A stretch of DNA of 16,075 bases from JAQBDA01 sp041301185 (GTDB lineage: Bacteria; Chloroflexota; Anaerolineae; Anaerolineales; UBA4823), in the NCBI GenBank assembly GCA_041301185.1, contig JBFYSV010000002.1, positions 1 through 16,075 on the forward strand, given 5' to 3'. The notes under the pieces are model-generated. The model was given only the letters and a program-made list of their open reading frames with translations. It did not search any database and was not told where the DNA came from. A program made the translations under genes and the position numbers. This document shows, in pieces, positions 1 through 7,928 of this stretch (positions within the stretch are counted from its first letter, which is position 1; the number at the start of each line of letters is the position of its first letter).

Positions 1-2
1 CC

Positions 3-260
3 CTCCTGGAGGCAAGCCAGCTAACCGATATCGCCGTCGAAGTCAACCAGTTGAACTCCCGCCAGCAGCGCCGGGATGAGCTGCAGGGCATGGACGCCCA
101 GGATTGGCTGGAACGCATCAAGGCAATCGGCTCAGCTATAGGGATGTACTTCACCAACCCCGATCTGCGCCGCTACGTGAACACCCTCATCCCCTCCCGC
201 AAAGTCATGCGCGACCTGTTCACCTACCTGGGCTACGGCCTGTACACGGGCAGAAAATAA
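3..260 (+). CDS. C-terminal fragment of an unrecognised protein, possibly SAM-dependent methyltransferase
   Basis: This reading frame is open from the left edge (frame beginning at base 3) to a TAA at 258-260, so the start lies outside the window and only the last 85 residues are seen. The visible part begins LLEASQLTDIAVEV and ends YLGYGLYTGRK. The GFxD-like 'LTDIAVEV' strand and the terminal 'GYGLYxGRK' resemble the end of some class I SAM-dependent methyltransferases, but the SAM-binding motifs are off the edge, so this is a weak family guess. A TTG within the frame at 51 could be misread as a start, but there is no ribosome binding site and coding continues upstream of it. It is separated from the next gene by 125 bp with a promoter candidate, so it probably belongs to a different transcription unit. 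Confidence 0.6.
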   Translation, partial: LLEASQLTDIAVEVNQLNSRQQRRDELQGMDAQDWLERIKAIGSAIGMYFTNPDLRRYVNTLIPSRKVMRDLFTYLGYGLYTGRK

Positions 261-261
261 T

Positions 262-290
262 TTGCATCCACGCCTCAATTATGATATAAA
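262..290 (+). promoter_or_regulatory. Candidate promoter for the CHAT/TPR/FlhA-like operon
   Basis: A TTGCAT element (262-267) and a TATAAA element (285-290) are separated by exactly 17 bp in an AT-rich island that contrasts with the GC-rich surroundings. They match 4/6 and 5/6 positions of the sigma-70 consensus. The start codon at 386 would leave an untranslated leader of about 90 bases. Prediction only; a neighbouring CATAAT (291-296) could serve as an alternative -10. Confidence 0.45.
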
Positions 291-385
291 CATAATAATT
301 ATCCAATTTATTTCCTCTCTCAGGGGCGAGAAACCCTCCACCGGTCTGCAGGAATCCAATTTCCAACCTATACCAGGAGCGAGTT

Positions 386-1327
386 ATGGGAAAAGAGCAG
401 GATCTTTCATTTGATTTTGACTTCGGCGGCGAATCACGCCAGGAGATGTTCCAGGAAGCCGTGGATGCCCTGGTCGCCGAAGGCCACCCGCTGGGCGCGG
501 CCGTCGATGGTTCGGCGCTCAGCCTCGATCTCGACCCGGAACAGAAAGCCGCCTCCGACCTTTTGCAGCAGCTCAAGACGCACGTCGCCGAGCTGGGCGA
601 TAACCCGCAGATGCTCGAGCTAAAAGCCAAAACCTTTGAAGAGTATGGCTGGGCGGTGCCCAAACAGTTCCGCGACCTGGGCAAGACCCACCGCTTTTAC
701 TGGATGCAGGTGCCAGTCTTCCTCAGCCAGCTGGAGAACATGCCCTTTAGCAAGCTGGAGCTGGCAATCGAGTTCAACCCGGCGGAAGCCCAATCCACCC
801 GCAAACCGGTCAGCGTCCTGATCTTTCCTGATAAGCGTATCAAGCAGATCGCAAAATTCGAGCAGGGCGCCAGCCTGAAGGTTGGCGAGAACTTCGAGCT
901 GGATGTCGCCACCCCCGAGCTGGACCTGAAAGCCGGGGCAGCCAAAGCCGAAGGCCAGGCCGGGGTCGAGCTGGGCGCCAGCGGAGGCTTCAGCCTTGCC
1001 CTGGGTCCCTTCAATTATGACCTAAAGAAGCTCGAGCTGGAGCATACCGACCTGGGCAACTCCAAGGTCTTCTGGAAGGTGTTCTCTGCCAGGTACCTGC
1101 ACACCGAGCGCCCGCAGTTCATCGTCGTCTTCCAGGTTCCCCGCCAGGTCACGCAGCTCAAAGTCGCGGCTGCCATGCAAGCCTACCACCAGTTCGATAC
1201 CGGCGCGGCTGGCTTGACCCAGGTGTTCAAGGTCTTTCGGGATAAGGTCTCCAATTTCTTCCGCCAGGGCGCCCCGCTCCAGGATACCACCGTCTGGGAG
1301 CTGACCGAAAAGCTGGCAGAAAACTGA
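386..1327 (+). CDS. Orphan protein heading the CHAT operon; Gly/Ala-rich amphipathic segment
   Basis: This encodes 313 residues with no family I recognise. The ATG at 386 is preceded by AGGAG (375-379) at 6-bp spacing. There is no signal peptide, no cysteine and no long hydrophobic helix, so a soluble protein is expected. The N-terminal ~90 residues are acidic and helical; from about residue 105 (FYWMQVPVFL) the sequence alternates polar and hydrophobic residues like a beta-rich domain. Residues ~180-210 form a low-complexity Gly/Ala-rich stretch (KAGAAKAEGQAGVELGASGG) that leads into 'FSLALGPFNYDL'. The last third contains KVFWKVF and FIVVFQVPRQV strands. It is the first gene of a five-gene unit and is followed 19 bp later by a CHAT protease gene. 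It could be the effector or a substrate of the proteases, but that rests on position alone. Confidence 0.85.
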   Translation: MGKEQDLSFDFDFGGESRQEMFQEAVDALVAEGHPLGAAVDGSALSLDLDPEQKAASDLLQQLKTHVAELGDNPQMLELKAKTFEEYGWAVPKQFRDLGKTHRFYWMQVPVFLSQLENMPFSKLELAIEFNPAEAQSTRKPVSVLIFPDKRIKQIAKFEQGASLKVGENFELDVATPELDLKAGAAKAEGQAGVELGASGGFSLALGPFNYDLKKLELEHTDLGNSKVFWKVFSARYLHTERPQFIVVFQVPRQVTQLKVAAAMQAYHQFDTGAAGLTQVFKVFRDKVSNFFRQGAPLQDTTVWELTEKLAEN

Positions 1328-1346
1328 AGCCACTGCGGAGAGCGGC

Positions 1347-2465
1347 ATGAGCGCAGACCAATCCCGCGAGCTGACCATCACCATCCAGGATATGAGCGTC
1401 ATCCGCGCCGATGCCTATACCGGGCAGACGGTGTTCGGCAAGCTCGACCTGCCCCCCCTTCACCGGCGCCTGGTGCAGGTCTTCCAGCACTGGCTGGGCA
1501 TGGACCAGGTGACCCGCATGGAAGACCTGGAAGCCCTGGGCAGCCTGCTCTTCCAGGCGATCATCAACGGCGATGTCTACCAGCTATTCGATAGCCTGCG
1601 CAAGGCTGCCAGCAAGAGCCAGCGCCTGCGCCTGCAGCTCAGCTTCCAGGAGCAAGCCTTCGAGATCGCCGGATATCCCTGGGAGTTCCTCTACTCCCCA
1701 GAGACCGAGACCCGCCGCGGCTATTTCCTCGCTACCGGGCAAGACCTGGTCCTCTCCCGCTACATGCCCCTCGAGACCGAGCGGGTGGACGACCTGACGG
1801 CGACCGGCGAGCCGCTGCGCATCCTGATCGCCGTCTCCTCGCCAGAAGGCTTGTACAAAGTCATCGCCCCGCCGGTGATCGAGGCCATCCAGAACCTGGG
1901 CGCGGGGTTTGATGTCCAGGTGATCGTCGAGAAACAGCCCGGCATCGACCGCTTCCTGGAAGCCCTGGAAGCAAACAAGCCCCACGTGCTGCACTTCTTG
2001 GGACACGCCCAGTTCAACCAGACCAAGAACCAGGGCGAGATCGCCCTGCTGGATGAAGACCTGCGCGGCCCGCGCTGGGTTCCCGACCGGTTATTCGCCG
2101 ATTATTTCAGCCAGATGGAAGCCATCCCCCGCCTGGTGGTCCTGCACAGCTGCGAAGGCGGCGCCAACCAGTTCAACGCCCGCTTTGCCGGGCTGGCTCC
2201 CCAGCTTGTGCGCAACGACGTCCAGGCGGTGGTTGCCATGCAATACCCTATCCTGAACAAGGCCGCCATCCTGTTCAGCAAGGCTTTTTACCGGGAGCTG
2301 GCGCGTGGCGCCTCGGTGGATAGCGCCACCCAATCTGGGCGCTACGCCATCACCCTCGACCCGAATTTTGGCTTCGATAGCCGGGTCTTCGGCACGCCCA
2401 TGCTGTGGATGCGCAGCCGCAGCGGGGTGATCTTGCCGCCCCCAAGGAGTCCTGATGAAACTTGA
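1347..2465 (+). CDS. CHAT-domain (caspase-like) protease, apparently catalytically intact
   Basis: This encodes 372 residues. The ATG at 1347 follows GGAG (1337-1340). The N-terminal ~190 residues form a domain shared with the next gene (ITIQD, FGK, ALGSLLFQAI, PWEFLYSPETET, GYFLATG motifs). The C-terminal half is a CHAT domain of the caspase/separase clan: HVLHFLGHA gives the catalytic His (H220) and VVLHSCEGG gives the catalytic Cys (C269), followed by FAGLAPQLV and AVVAMQYPI strands and the closing FGTPMLW. The protein stops just after the CHAT fold with no extra tail. CHAT enzymes are usually activated by a partner and cut a specific protein, and are often paired with TPR proteins, as here two genes downstream. 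The 3' end overlaps the next gene by 11 bp, implying translational coupling. The target is unknown. Confidence 0.9.
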   Translation: MSADQSRELTITIQDMSVIRADAYTGQTVFGKLDLPPLHRRLVQVFQHWLGMDQVTRMEDLEALGSLLFQAIINGDVYQLFDSLRKAASKSQRLRLQLSFQEQAFEIAGYPWEFLYSPETETRRGYFLATGQDLVLSRYMPLETERVDDLTATGEPLRILIAVSSPEGLYKVIAPPVIEAIQNLGAGFDVQVIVEKQPGIDRFLEALEANKPHVLHFLGHAQFNQTKNQGEIALLDEDLRGPRWVPDRLFADYFSQMEAIPRLVVLHSCEGGANQFNARFAGLAPQLVRNDVQAVVAMQYPILNKAAILFSKAFYRELARGASVDSATQSGRYAITLDPNFGFDSRVFGTPMLWMRSRSGVILPPPRSPDET

Positions 2466-3906
2466 GATCACAATCCAAGACGAAGAGACCATCGCCGCCG
2501 ACCTGGATGGTATGCAAACTTTCGGCAAAGTGCAGATGGATCCCCTGCGCCTGCGCACAATCCGCCTCTTCCGCACCTGGATCGAGACTGGCAAGCTGAT
2601 CGAGCGCGAAGGTCTGGAAGTTCTCGGCTCCCACCTGTACCAGGCGATCTTCAACGAGAGCATCGCCGGAAAATTTGAAGATGCCGTCAAAGAATCATCC
2701 ACCAGCAACCGCCTGCGGGTTCGCCTGCTCTTCCAGCCCAACGCTATCAAGCTGGCAACCCTGCCCTGGGAGTACCTCTTCAAGCCAGAAACCGAAACCA
2801 GCAAGGGCTATTTTCTCTCCACCCGCACCCAGCTCACCCTGTTCCGCTATATGCCCAGCGAATCGCTCCGCCAGATCACTCCCTCCAAAGGACCTCTCAA
2901 GGTCCTGGTGGTGTTCGCCGAGCCAGATGGAGACCAGCCTGGCGAGCAAGGCGATTCCGAGCGGCCCAGCATCCCCACCATCACCGCCGAGATGAAAAAG
3001 ATCTTCGATGACCTGCACGTCGAGGTGGATTTTCTGTTGCAGCCCACCGCCACCTCCCTGCCAGACAAGTTGGATCTGTTTAATCCGCACGTGATGCACT
3101 TTATCGGGCATGGTATTGTCGCTAAAAATAGCAATAAGAGCAAAATCGCCATTATGGACGATAACGGCGAGCTGATCCTCGTCTCAGACGACCTGTTTTC
3201 ACGCATTGTCGAAAACACCGGCAACCGCCAGCTGCGCCTGGTCTTTCTACACCTGACCGAGTGCCTGCACCACCTGGACGTGAATCTGCAAGAAAACTAC
3301 GCCAGCTTCGCCGGCATGGCGCCAGCGCTGATCAAAGCCAATATCCCGGCAGTGGTCGCCATGCAGTTCCCTATCCAATACCCGGTCGCCAAGAAATTCT
3401 TCGAGAGCTTCTACAAAGAGCTGGCTGCCGGCAATGATATCGACTCCGCCGTCCAGACCGGGCGCGAGAAGATCTCACTCGACCCCAAATATTCTGAAAC
3501 GCATATCTTCGGCACGCCAGTTCTCTCCGTATATAAGGAGGACCGCATCATCGAGCCGGTCCCGGTCGAGGTGGTCGAGACCACTCAGGGCAGCGACTTG
3601 CAGCGGGTGAGCCAGATCGCTGCCAGCCAGGTCAGCGGCGGCGAGGTGGAGACCTCCCCCGAAAGGAGCGCAGCAAAAACAGTCGATCTGCTCTCTTTGC
3701 GCAAGATTGCCGATGCCAAGCGGGGTGAGCTGAGCCTGGATAAAGAGCAGCAAGGCATCATCGGCGAGATCTTCAAAAAGCTGTACAGTGAAAAGCTCAA
3801 AGGCAAGGGGAATTACAAGAAAGTTCTGGATGAAGCCATTGAGAATTGTGGCGATTTGGCTGTACAGGACGTGATCTTCGCCATGTATCAGACGCTGGAG
3901 GCATAA
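2455..3906 (+). CDS. Second CHAT-domain protein, paralogue of the preceding gene, with C-terminal extension
   Basis: This encodes 483 residues. AAGGAG (2444-2449) sits 5 bp before the ATG at 2455, inside the end of the preceding gene. Colinear motifs (ITIQDEE, FGKVQ, LGSHLYQAIFN, PWEYLFKPETETS, GYFLSTR, HVMHFIGHG, FAGMAPALI, AVVAMQFPI, FGTPVLS) show it arose by tandem duplication with the upstream CHAT gene. The catalytic His is present (H219). The Cys strand reads FLHLTECLHH instead of LHSCEGG: the candidate nucleophile C270 is displaced by about two residues and lacks the following Glu-Gly context, so activity is uncertain. Residues ~367-483 form an added tail, first a variable linker and then a charged helical segment (LRKIADAKRGELSLDKEQQG onward), absent from the paralogue. 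It could be a docking domain or a regulatory pseudo-protease. The next gene starts 1 bp after the stop. Confidence 0.88.
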   Translation: MKLEITIQDEETIAADLDGMQTFGKVQMDPLRLRTIRLFRTWIETGKLIEREGLEVLGSHLYQAIFNESIAGKFEDAVKESSTSNRLRVRLLFQPNAIKLATLPWEYLFKPETETSKGYFLSTRTQLTLFRYMPSESLRQITPSKGPLKVLVVFAEPDGDQPGEQGDSERPSIPTITAEMKKIFDDLHVEVDFLLQPTATSLPDKLDLFNPHVMHFIGHGIVAKNSNKSKIAIMDDNGELILVSDDLFSRIVENTGNRQLRLVFLHLTECLHHLDVNLQENYASFAGMAPALIKANIPAVVAMQFPIQYPVAKKFFESFYKELAAGNDIDSAVQTGREKISLDPKYSETHIFGTPVLSVYKEDRIIEPVPVEVVETTQGSDLQRVSQIAASQVSGGEVETSPERSAAKTVDLLSLRKIADAKRGELSLDKEQQGIIGEIFKKLYSEKLKGKGNYKKVLDEAIENCGDLAVQDVIFAMYQTLEA

Positions 3907-3907
3907 G

Positions 3908-6900
3908 ATGTCGGGGATGGATGCAAGCAATTTCCACAAAATTCGCTCTCTGGAAGATGCGCTCGGCTCGATCATCAAGGGTGAAGCCCCGCGCCGCACT
4001 CGCCTGCCCTTGCAGCAGGTGCTGATCCCCGCGCTGGAGGAAATGCTCCAAAAGACCCGGTTGAAAGGCGCCGACCCGCGCCCGGCCCTGGGAGCCTTCA
4101 GCACCGACCTGGAGCAGTGGCAGAAATTCTTGAGCTACCTGCAAGACACCGCCAACCGCTGGTATATCTTCCAATCCCGCGAGTGGACCTTCAGCAGCGG
4201 CTGGTGGCAGGAGCAGTTTAGCGAGTTGCACAGCGCCTTCGAGGCGGACCCCCAGCAGGGCGTCCGCCAGTGGGTGCAGACCTTCACCCAGGCCCTGGTC
4301 GAGTGGGATCTGGAAGGCTGCAAAACCCTGGCTGAGCAGTCTTTCCCCTTCCCAGACTACCTGGCCTACCTGCCGTTGATGTTCGAGGGCGGGGTAGAAG
4401 CCCTGATCCAGGGCAACCTGGCGGAAGCCGAGGATATGCTCGCTTTCCTGGTGCAGCCCGGCGGGATCGATCCCGGCGGGGATGATCCCGGCGGGATGAA
4501 TACCGACCGCCCTACCCTGGAGCCGGTCTTGCACGCCCTGGTCCTGGTCCTGGAAGGGCGTCTCGAGGCGCAGAAGGAGGATCCCCAGGGAGTCGAGGAA
4601 ATCTTCAAGCAAGCAGCTGAACTGGCTCCCCAGGATGGGCGCCCCCAGGCAGCCCTGGGCGAGCACCTGCGCCTGGCAGAGGATCACGACCAGGCGATTG
4701 CCTTGTTCAAAGAAGCCATCCGCCTCTCCCCAGACCAGCCCGAAGGCTACACTGGTATGGCGATGGTGATGGAAGACCAGGGCTATTGGGAAGAAGCCGG
4801 AGCCTGGTACCGCCAGGCGGTGGATTGCGCCCTGCGCTTCCCCGATCCTTACCGCACCCTGACCCGCCTGCTGGCGCCGCTCACCGGCAACCTGTATTAC
4901 CACCTGGGGCATGCCCTGCAGGATATTTCCGAGCGCTGGGCGCTGCCGGCGATCGATGCTGCCCTGGAGCTGGGCATGCGCGGCGCCCTGGAATATCCCG
5001 AAGTGGATGCCTACGCTTTGCAGGGCAAGCTGCTGAGCAAGCTGCGCAAGAAACCCCAGGCTGCCCTCGCCTACTACGAAGCCGGGCGGCGCTGCGGCTG
5101 GAACCTGGATTACGAGCAGGCAGTCAAGCTGCTGCGCAAGGCGCGCAAGCTGGACCCCAACTACCAATCCACCTGCTGGTACCTGTCGGACGACCTGCGG
5201 CTGCTCTCAATCGCCTCTCCTGAGCAACCCCAAAAAGATAAGCTGATCAAAGAAAGCCTGCAAGTCTGGCAGGAGGGCCTGGCTCTGGGGGCGATCACCC
5301 CGGAGGATGCCTGGGCTCTGTTCACACGGGCGCTGAGCAACGAGCTGCTGCCCGAGCGGCGGACAGCCCCTGCCGAAGAGGTCGTCCTTTTCGATTGGGA
5401 AGCGGTCTTCTTCACCGAGCGCAACCTTCTGATGTCTGACGATAAAGCCTACCAGTGGACCTACCTGGCCCGCTTTTACCGCAGCCTGAACCTGGATGCC
5501 AACAACCAGTTCGTGCTCGACCGCGCCTGGGAGCTGGACCCCAGCGATAACTCTGCCCGGGAGGAGAAGATCATCCGCCTGACCAACCGCGGCGACTACC
5601 CCGAAGCTGAAGAGCTGCTCAAGCCGCTGCTCGAAGACGAAAGCTATCCAGATATCAACTGGGCGCGCAGCGTCCACGGTTATATCCTCAGCCGCCTGGG
5701 CAATTACGAAGATGCCCTCCAGGAGAGCGAATACAATTTAAAGGAATCCTGGGTGCAGAGCTACCGCACGCTGTGCTTCTTGAAATTGAGCCAATACCCC
5801 CAGGCGCAGGAAATCTTTGAGAACATGTGGGAGTGGCGCCAGGCAGAGGACGCCGGCAATCTGATGTACTATGCGATTGCCGGCCTGCACCTGCATCTCC
5901 TGGACCCCCGTTTTGCAGATGCAATCGACCCAGCCATCGAATACGCCCGCCGTGTCCAGAAAAGCCCCAGCGACACTTTTGAATCGTACGCCTACCTGGG
6001 CTTTGCCCTGCTGGTAAAAGGCGTTGATCTTCCCGAAGCGCAGCGCATCCTGCAGGAGGCGGTCGGCAGGGCAAATAATAAGCGCGAGCTGAACGACTGC
6101 ATCCTCGGGGATATCCCCATCTTGCAAAAGCTGATGGATCCGTTGCCGCACGGCGCCCAGGCGATCAGCATCCTGGAGGAGGTCAGCCGCAAGATGCAAG
6201 CCCAGGTAGAGGTGGTGGAGGGATCCAGGCTCACCCCGCAAGCGGAGCTGCTCAACCAGCTGGAGTGGCTGGAGGGCAGCCAGCATGCCGGCATGCCAGC
6301 CGAGCTGGTCACCAATGCCCGCCTGGGAGCGCGGGTCAGTCTGGCGCGCCTGTACCTGAACACCGGTCACTGGGGGGAAGCCGCCCAGGCTTACCATGCC
6401 CTCCTGGCTTACGAAGCGCTGATCCCCGAGGCGCGCCTCGGTCTGGATAAAGCCTTGCAAAACATGCAGCAAACTGCCGAGACACACCTCCAGCAGGACG
6501 AGTTCCAGGCTGCCTTGCCCCTGCTGGAGCAGCGGGCAGAGTTCGCCCAGCACCTGGGGCAAGAGCAAGACCTGCCGGATATCCACTGCATGCTGTTCTA
6601 CGCCCACCTCTCGCTGTCAAGCGAGCAGCCCGAGACCAGCCTGCCCCAAGCAGCCGCCCTTTTTGAGCAGGCTGCCAGCCTGTTCCAGGCTCAAGGCCGG
6701 GAAGATACCTGGCTGGCGATCTCAGACTGCCTGCGCAAATCCTTGCGCTCCGTCCCCGATTACTGGCGGGTGGACGAAGCGCTGGGCATACTCCTGGAAC
6801 AGGCAGTTGAAACCGGCAGCCAGAGTGTGGCCGGCTTGCAAGCAGTGCGCCAATCCCTGGACGACTACCTGGGCGAGATCTACCGCTTAAACGTTACCTA

Positions 6901-7903
6901 CACCGGCAACCCGGTCGCTAACCGGATCGCCATCGCGCTGGGCAGCAACCTGCTCCCCCCCGGTCCCAGCCAGGATTGGGACTTGCTGCTCAGAATTGAC
7001 CTCATCCGCCGGGATCTGTACCAGGATTACGGCGTGGTCATCCCGGGCGTGCATATCCGCCTCGAACCGGATTCGCTTGCACCGGACGAGTACTGTATTC
7101 TCATCGACGGGCAGCAAGTTGCCCTTGAGCGGAGTCTATTCAAGCTGAATTCAAATTTGCAGGCTGTCAAAGATCCAGGCTATTACCCGGTCGCCAATCA
7201 TTTAAAAACTGCCATTACCTACAACCTGGATCGCTTCATGAGCTTGCAAGCCGTGAGCCTGCTTCTGGCTGATTGGCAAAAAATCAGCGCTACCCATTTC
7301 CTTGCCGCCAGCCGCCTGTTACAAGACAACGCTTCCTTACTGGCTTTCCAGCAAGTTTTGCTGGAGTTGGTCCGGGATAGGGTGCCGGTCAATAAGCCAG
7401 CCGAGATCCTGACAACCTTCCTGGAAATACCCCTCAGCGATACCAGCCTCCCCGGTATCGCCATCCGGCTGCGCATCGCCTTGCGCCCTTACCTGCCCGG
7501 CAATACCCCATCTGCAAACCGCATCTTGCTCCCTACCGATCTGGAAAATGAGCTGTCTGGTTATGTACAGGCTCATAACGGGCAAGCATATCTGCTGCTG
7601 CCCGATCCGGATCAAGACCGCCTGGTAGCCAGGATCAAGGACTTGCTGGTTCAACCCTCCACAGCAGATGAACAGGCAGATGAGGCCGATTCCAGATTTG
7701 GCCGTTCTGTTCTGGTCTGCCAGGATGCCAGCCTGCGCCCGCTCCTGAGCCGTTTGATCGCACCCCACCTGCCCCAGGTTGCCGTGCTTGCCGCCCAAGA
7801 AGTGCTGACCGAGTTCCCGCCCTCAGCAGAGCCATCTTCCGAGGAAGCTACTGCCGCAGAGTCCAGCTCGGGACCAGCAGGCGATGAACCACCCGCCGAA
7901 TAG
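3908..7903 (+). CDS. Large TPR protein with C-terminal FlhA/SctV cytoplasmic (FHIPEP-like) domain
   Basis: This encodes 1331 residues. GGAGG (3897-3901) precedes the ATG at 3908; a second in-frame ATG lies three codons on. There are no membrane segments. TPR-type helical pairs are visible at ~246-313 (DHDQAIALFKEAIRLSPDQP and the next unit), ~360-430, ~513-660 and ~800-930. From ~1003 to ~1305 the sequence follows the FlhA cytoplasmic domain: LLLRIDLIRRDLYQDYGVVIP (1026-1046, FlhA-like LLxRIxxIRRxLxxxxGxxxP), LAPDEYCILIDG (1057-1068), a helix after YYPVANHLKTAI (from 1092), LVRDRVPVNKPAEILTTFLEI (from ~1154), and a final strand region LVCQDASLRPLLSRLIAPHL. In FlhA this domain forms a nonameric ring that docks chaperone-substrate complexes; here TPRs replace the eight-helix membrane part. 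The last ~25 residues are a Ser/Ala/Glu-rich tail. Probably a scaffold for the CHAT proteases (inferred). Confidence 0.85.
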   Translation: MSGMDASNFHKIRSLEDALGSIIKGEAPRRTRLPLQQVLIPALEEMLQKTRLKGADPRPALGAFSTDLEQWQKFLSYLQDTANRWYIFQSREWTFSSGWWQEQFSELHSAFEADPQQGVRQWVQTFTQALVEWDLEGCKTLAEQSFPFPDYLAYLPLMFEGGVEALIQGNLAEAEDMLAFLVQPGGIDPGGDDPGGMNTDRPTLEPVLHALVLVLEGRLEAQKEDPQGVEEIFKQAAELAPQDGRPQAALGEHLRLAEDHDQAIALFKEAIRLSPDQPEGYTGMAMVMEDQGYWEEAGAWYRQAVDCALRFPDPYRTLTRLLAPLTGNLYYHLGHALQDISERWALPAIDAALELGMRGALEYPEVDAYALQGKLLSKLRKKPQAALAYYEAGRRCGWNLDYEQAVKLLRKARKLDPNYQSTCWYLSDDLRLLSIASPEQPQKDKLIKESLQVWQEGLALGAITPEDAWALFTRALSNELLPERRTAPAEEVVLFDWEAVFFTERNLLMSDDKAYQWTYLARFYRSLNLDANNQFVLDRAWELDPSDNSAREEKIIRLTNRGDYPEAEELLKPLLEDESYPDINWARSVHGYILSRLGNYEDALQESEYNLKESWVQSYRTLCFLKLSQYPQAQEIFENMWEWRQAEDAGNLMYYAIAGLHLHLLDPRFADAIDPAIEYARRVQKSPSDTFESYAYLGFALLVKGVDLPEAQRILQEAVGRANNKRELNDCILGDIPILQKLMDPLPHGAQAISILEEVSRKMQAQVEVVEGSRLTPQAELLNQLEWLEGSQHAGMPAELVTNARLGARVSLARLYLNTGHWGEAAQAYHALLAYEALIPEARLGLDKALQNMQQTAETHLQQDEFQAALPLLEQRAEFAQHLGQEQDLPDIHCMLFYAHLSLSSEQPETSLPQAAALFEQAASLFQAQGREDTWLAISDCLRKSLRSVPDYWRVDEALGILLEQAVETGSQSVAGLQAVRQSLDDYLGEIYRLNVTYTGNPVANRIAIALGSNLLPPGPSQDWDLLLRIDLIRRDLYQDYGVVIPGVHIRLEPDSLAPDEYCILIDGQQVALERSLFKLNSNLQAVKDPGYYPVANHLKTAITYNLDRFMSLQAVSLLLADWQKISATHFLAASRLLQDNASLLAFQQVLLELVRDRVPVNKPAEILTTFLEIPLSDTSLPGIAIRLRIALRPYLPGNTPSANRILLPTDLENELSGYVQAHNGQAYLLLPDPDQDRLVARIKDLLVQPSTADEQADEADSRFGRSVLVCQDASLRPLLSRLIAPHLPQVAVLAAQEVLTEFPPSAEPSSEEATAAESSSGPAGDEPPAE
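4457..4501 (+). repeat. Three in-frame 15-bp tandem repeats in the TPR gene
   Basis: Three near-identical direct repeats, each starting CCCGGCGGG, lie at 4457-4471, 4472-4486 and 4487-4501. They encode PGGID, PGGDD and PGGMN (residues 184-198). Because the unit is five codons, gain or loss of a unit keeps the frame. They sit in a probable flexible linker between the N-terminal region and the first clear TPR units. Confidence 0.85.
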
Positions 7904-7914
7904 CGCCAGCGATC

Positions 7915-7921
7915 AGGAGGT
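7915..7921 (+). promoter_or_regulatory. Strong ribosome binding site that fixes the start at 7929
   Basis: AGGAGGT lies 7 bp upstream of the ATG at 7929. A longer frame could begin at ATG 7884, which lies inside the end of the TPR gene, but it has no comparable site and would add a low-complexity 15-residue leader. The 7929 start leaves a 25-bp gap after the previous stop. Confidence 0.75.
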
Positions 7922-7928
7922 ACCCCGC

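Noticed and set aside
386..1327. Bacterial gasdermin next to proteases
   Set aside because: The context (candidate effector beside caspase-like proteases) is tempting, but there is no N-terminal cysteine for lipidation and I could not match gasdermin sequence features; left as an orphan protein.
4457..4501. CRISPR-like repeats
   Set aside because: The units are directly adjacent 15-mers without spacers and are in frame inside a coding region.
3797..5167. Long antisense open frame (456 codons) on the - strand
   Set aside because: It lies opposite the TPR gene, whose GC-rich codon usage keeps the antisense frame open; its translation is Gln/Leu/Gly-rich low complexity with no recognisable domain, and there is no ribosome binding site.
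7884..7928. Upstream start (ATG 7884) for the FlhA-like protein
   Set aside because: It overlaps the TPR gene, lacks a ribosome binding site, and adds a low-complexity leader, while ATG 7929 has an excellent AGGAGGT.
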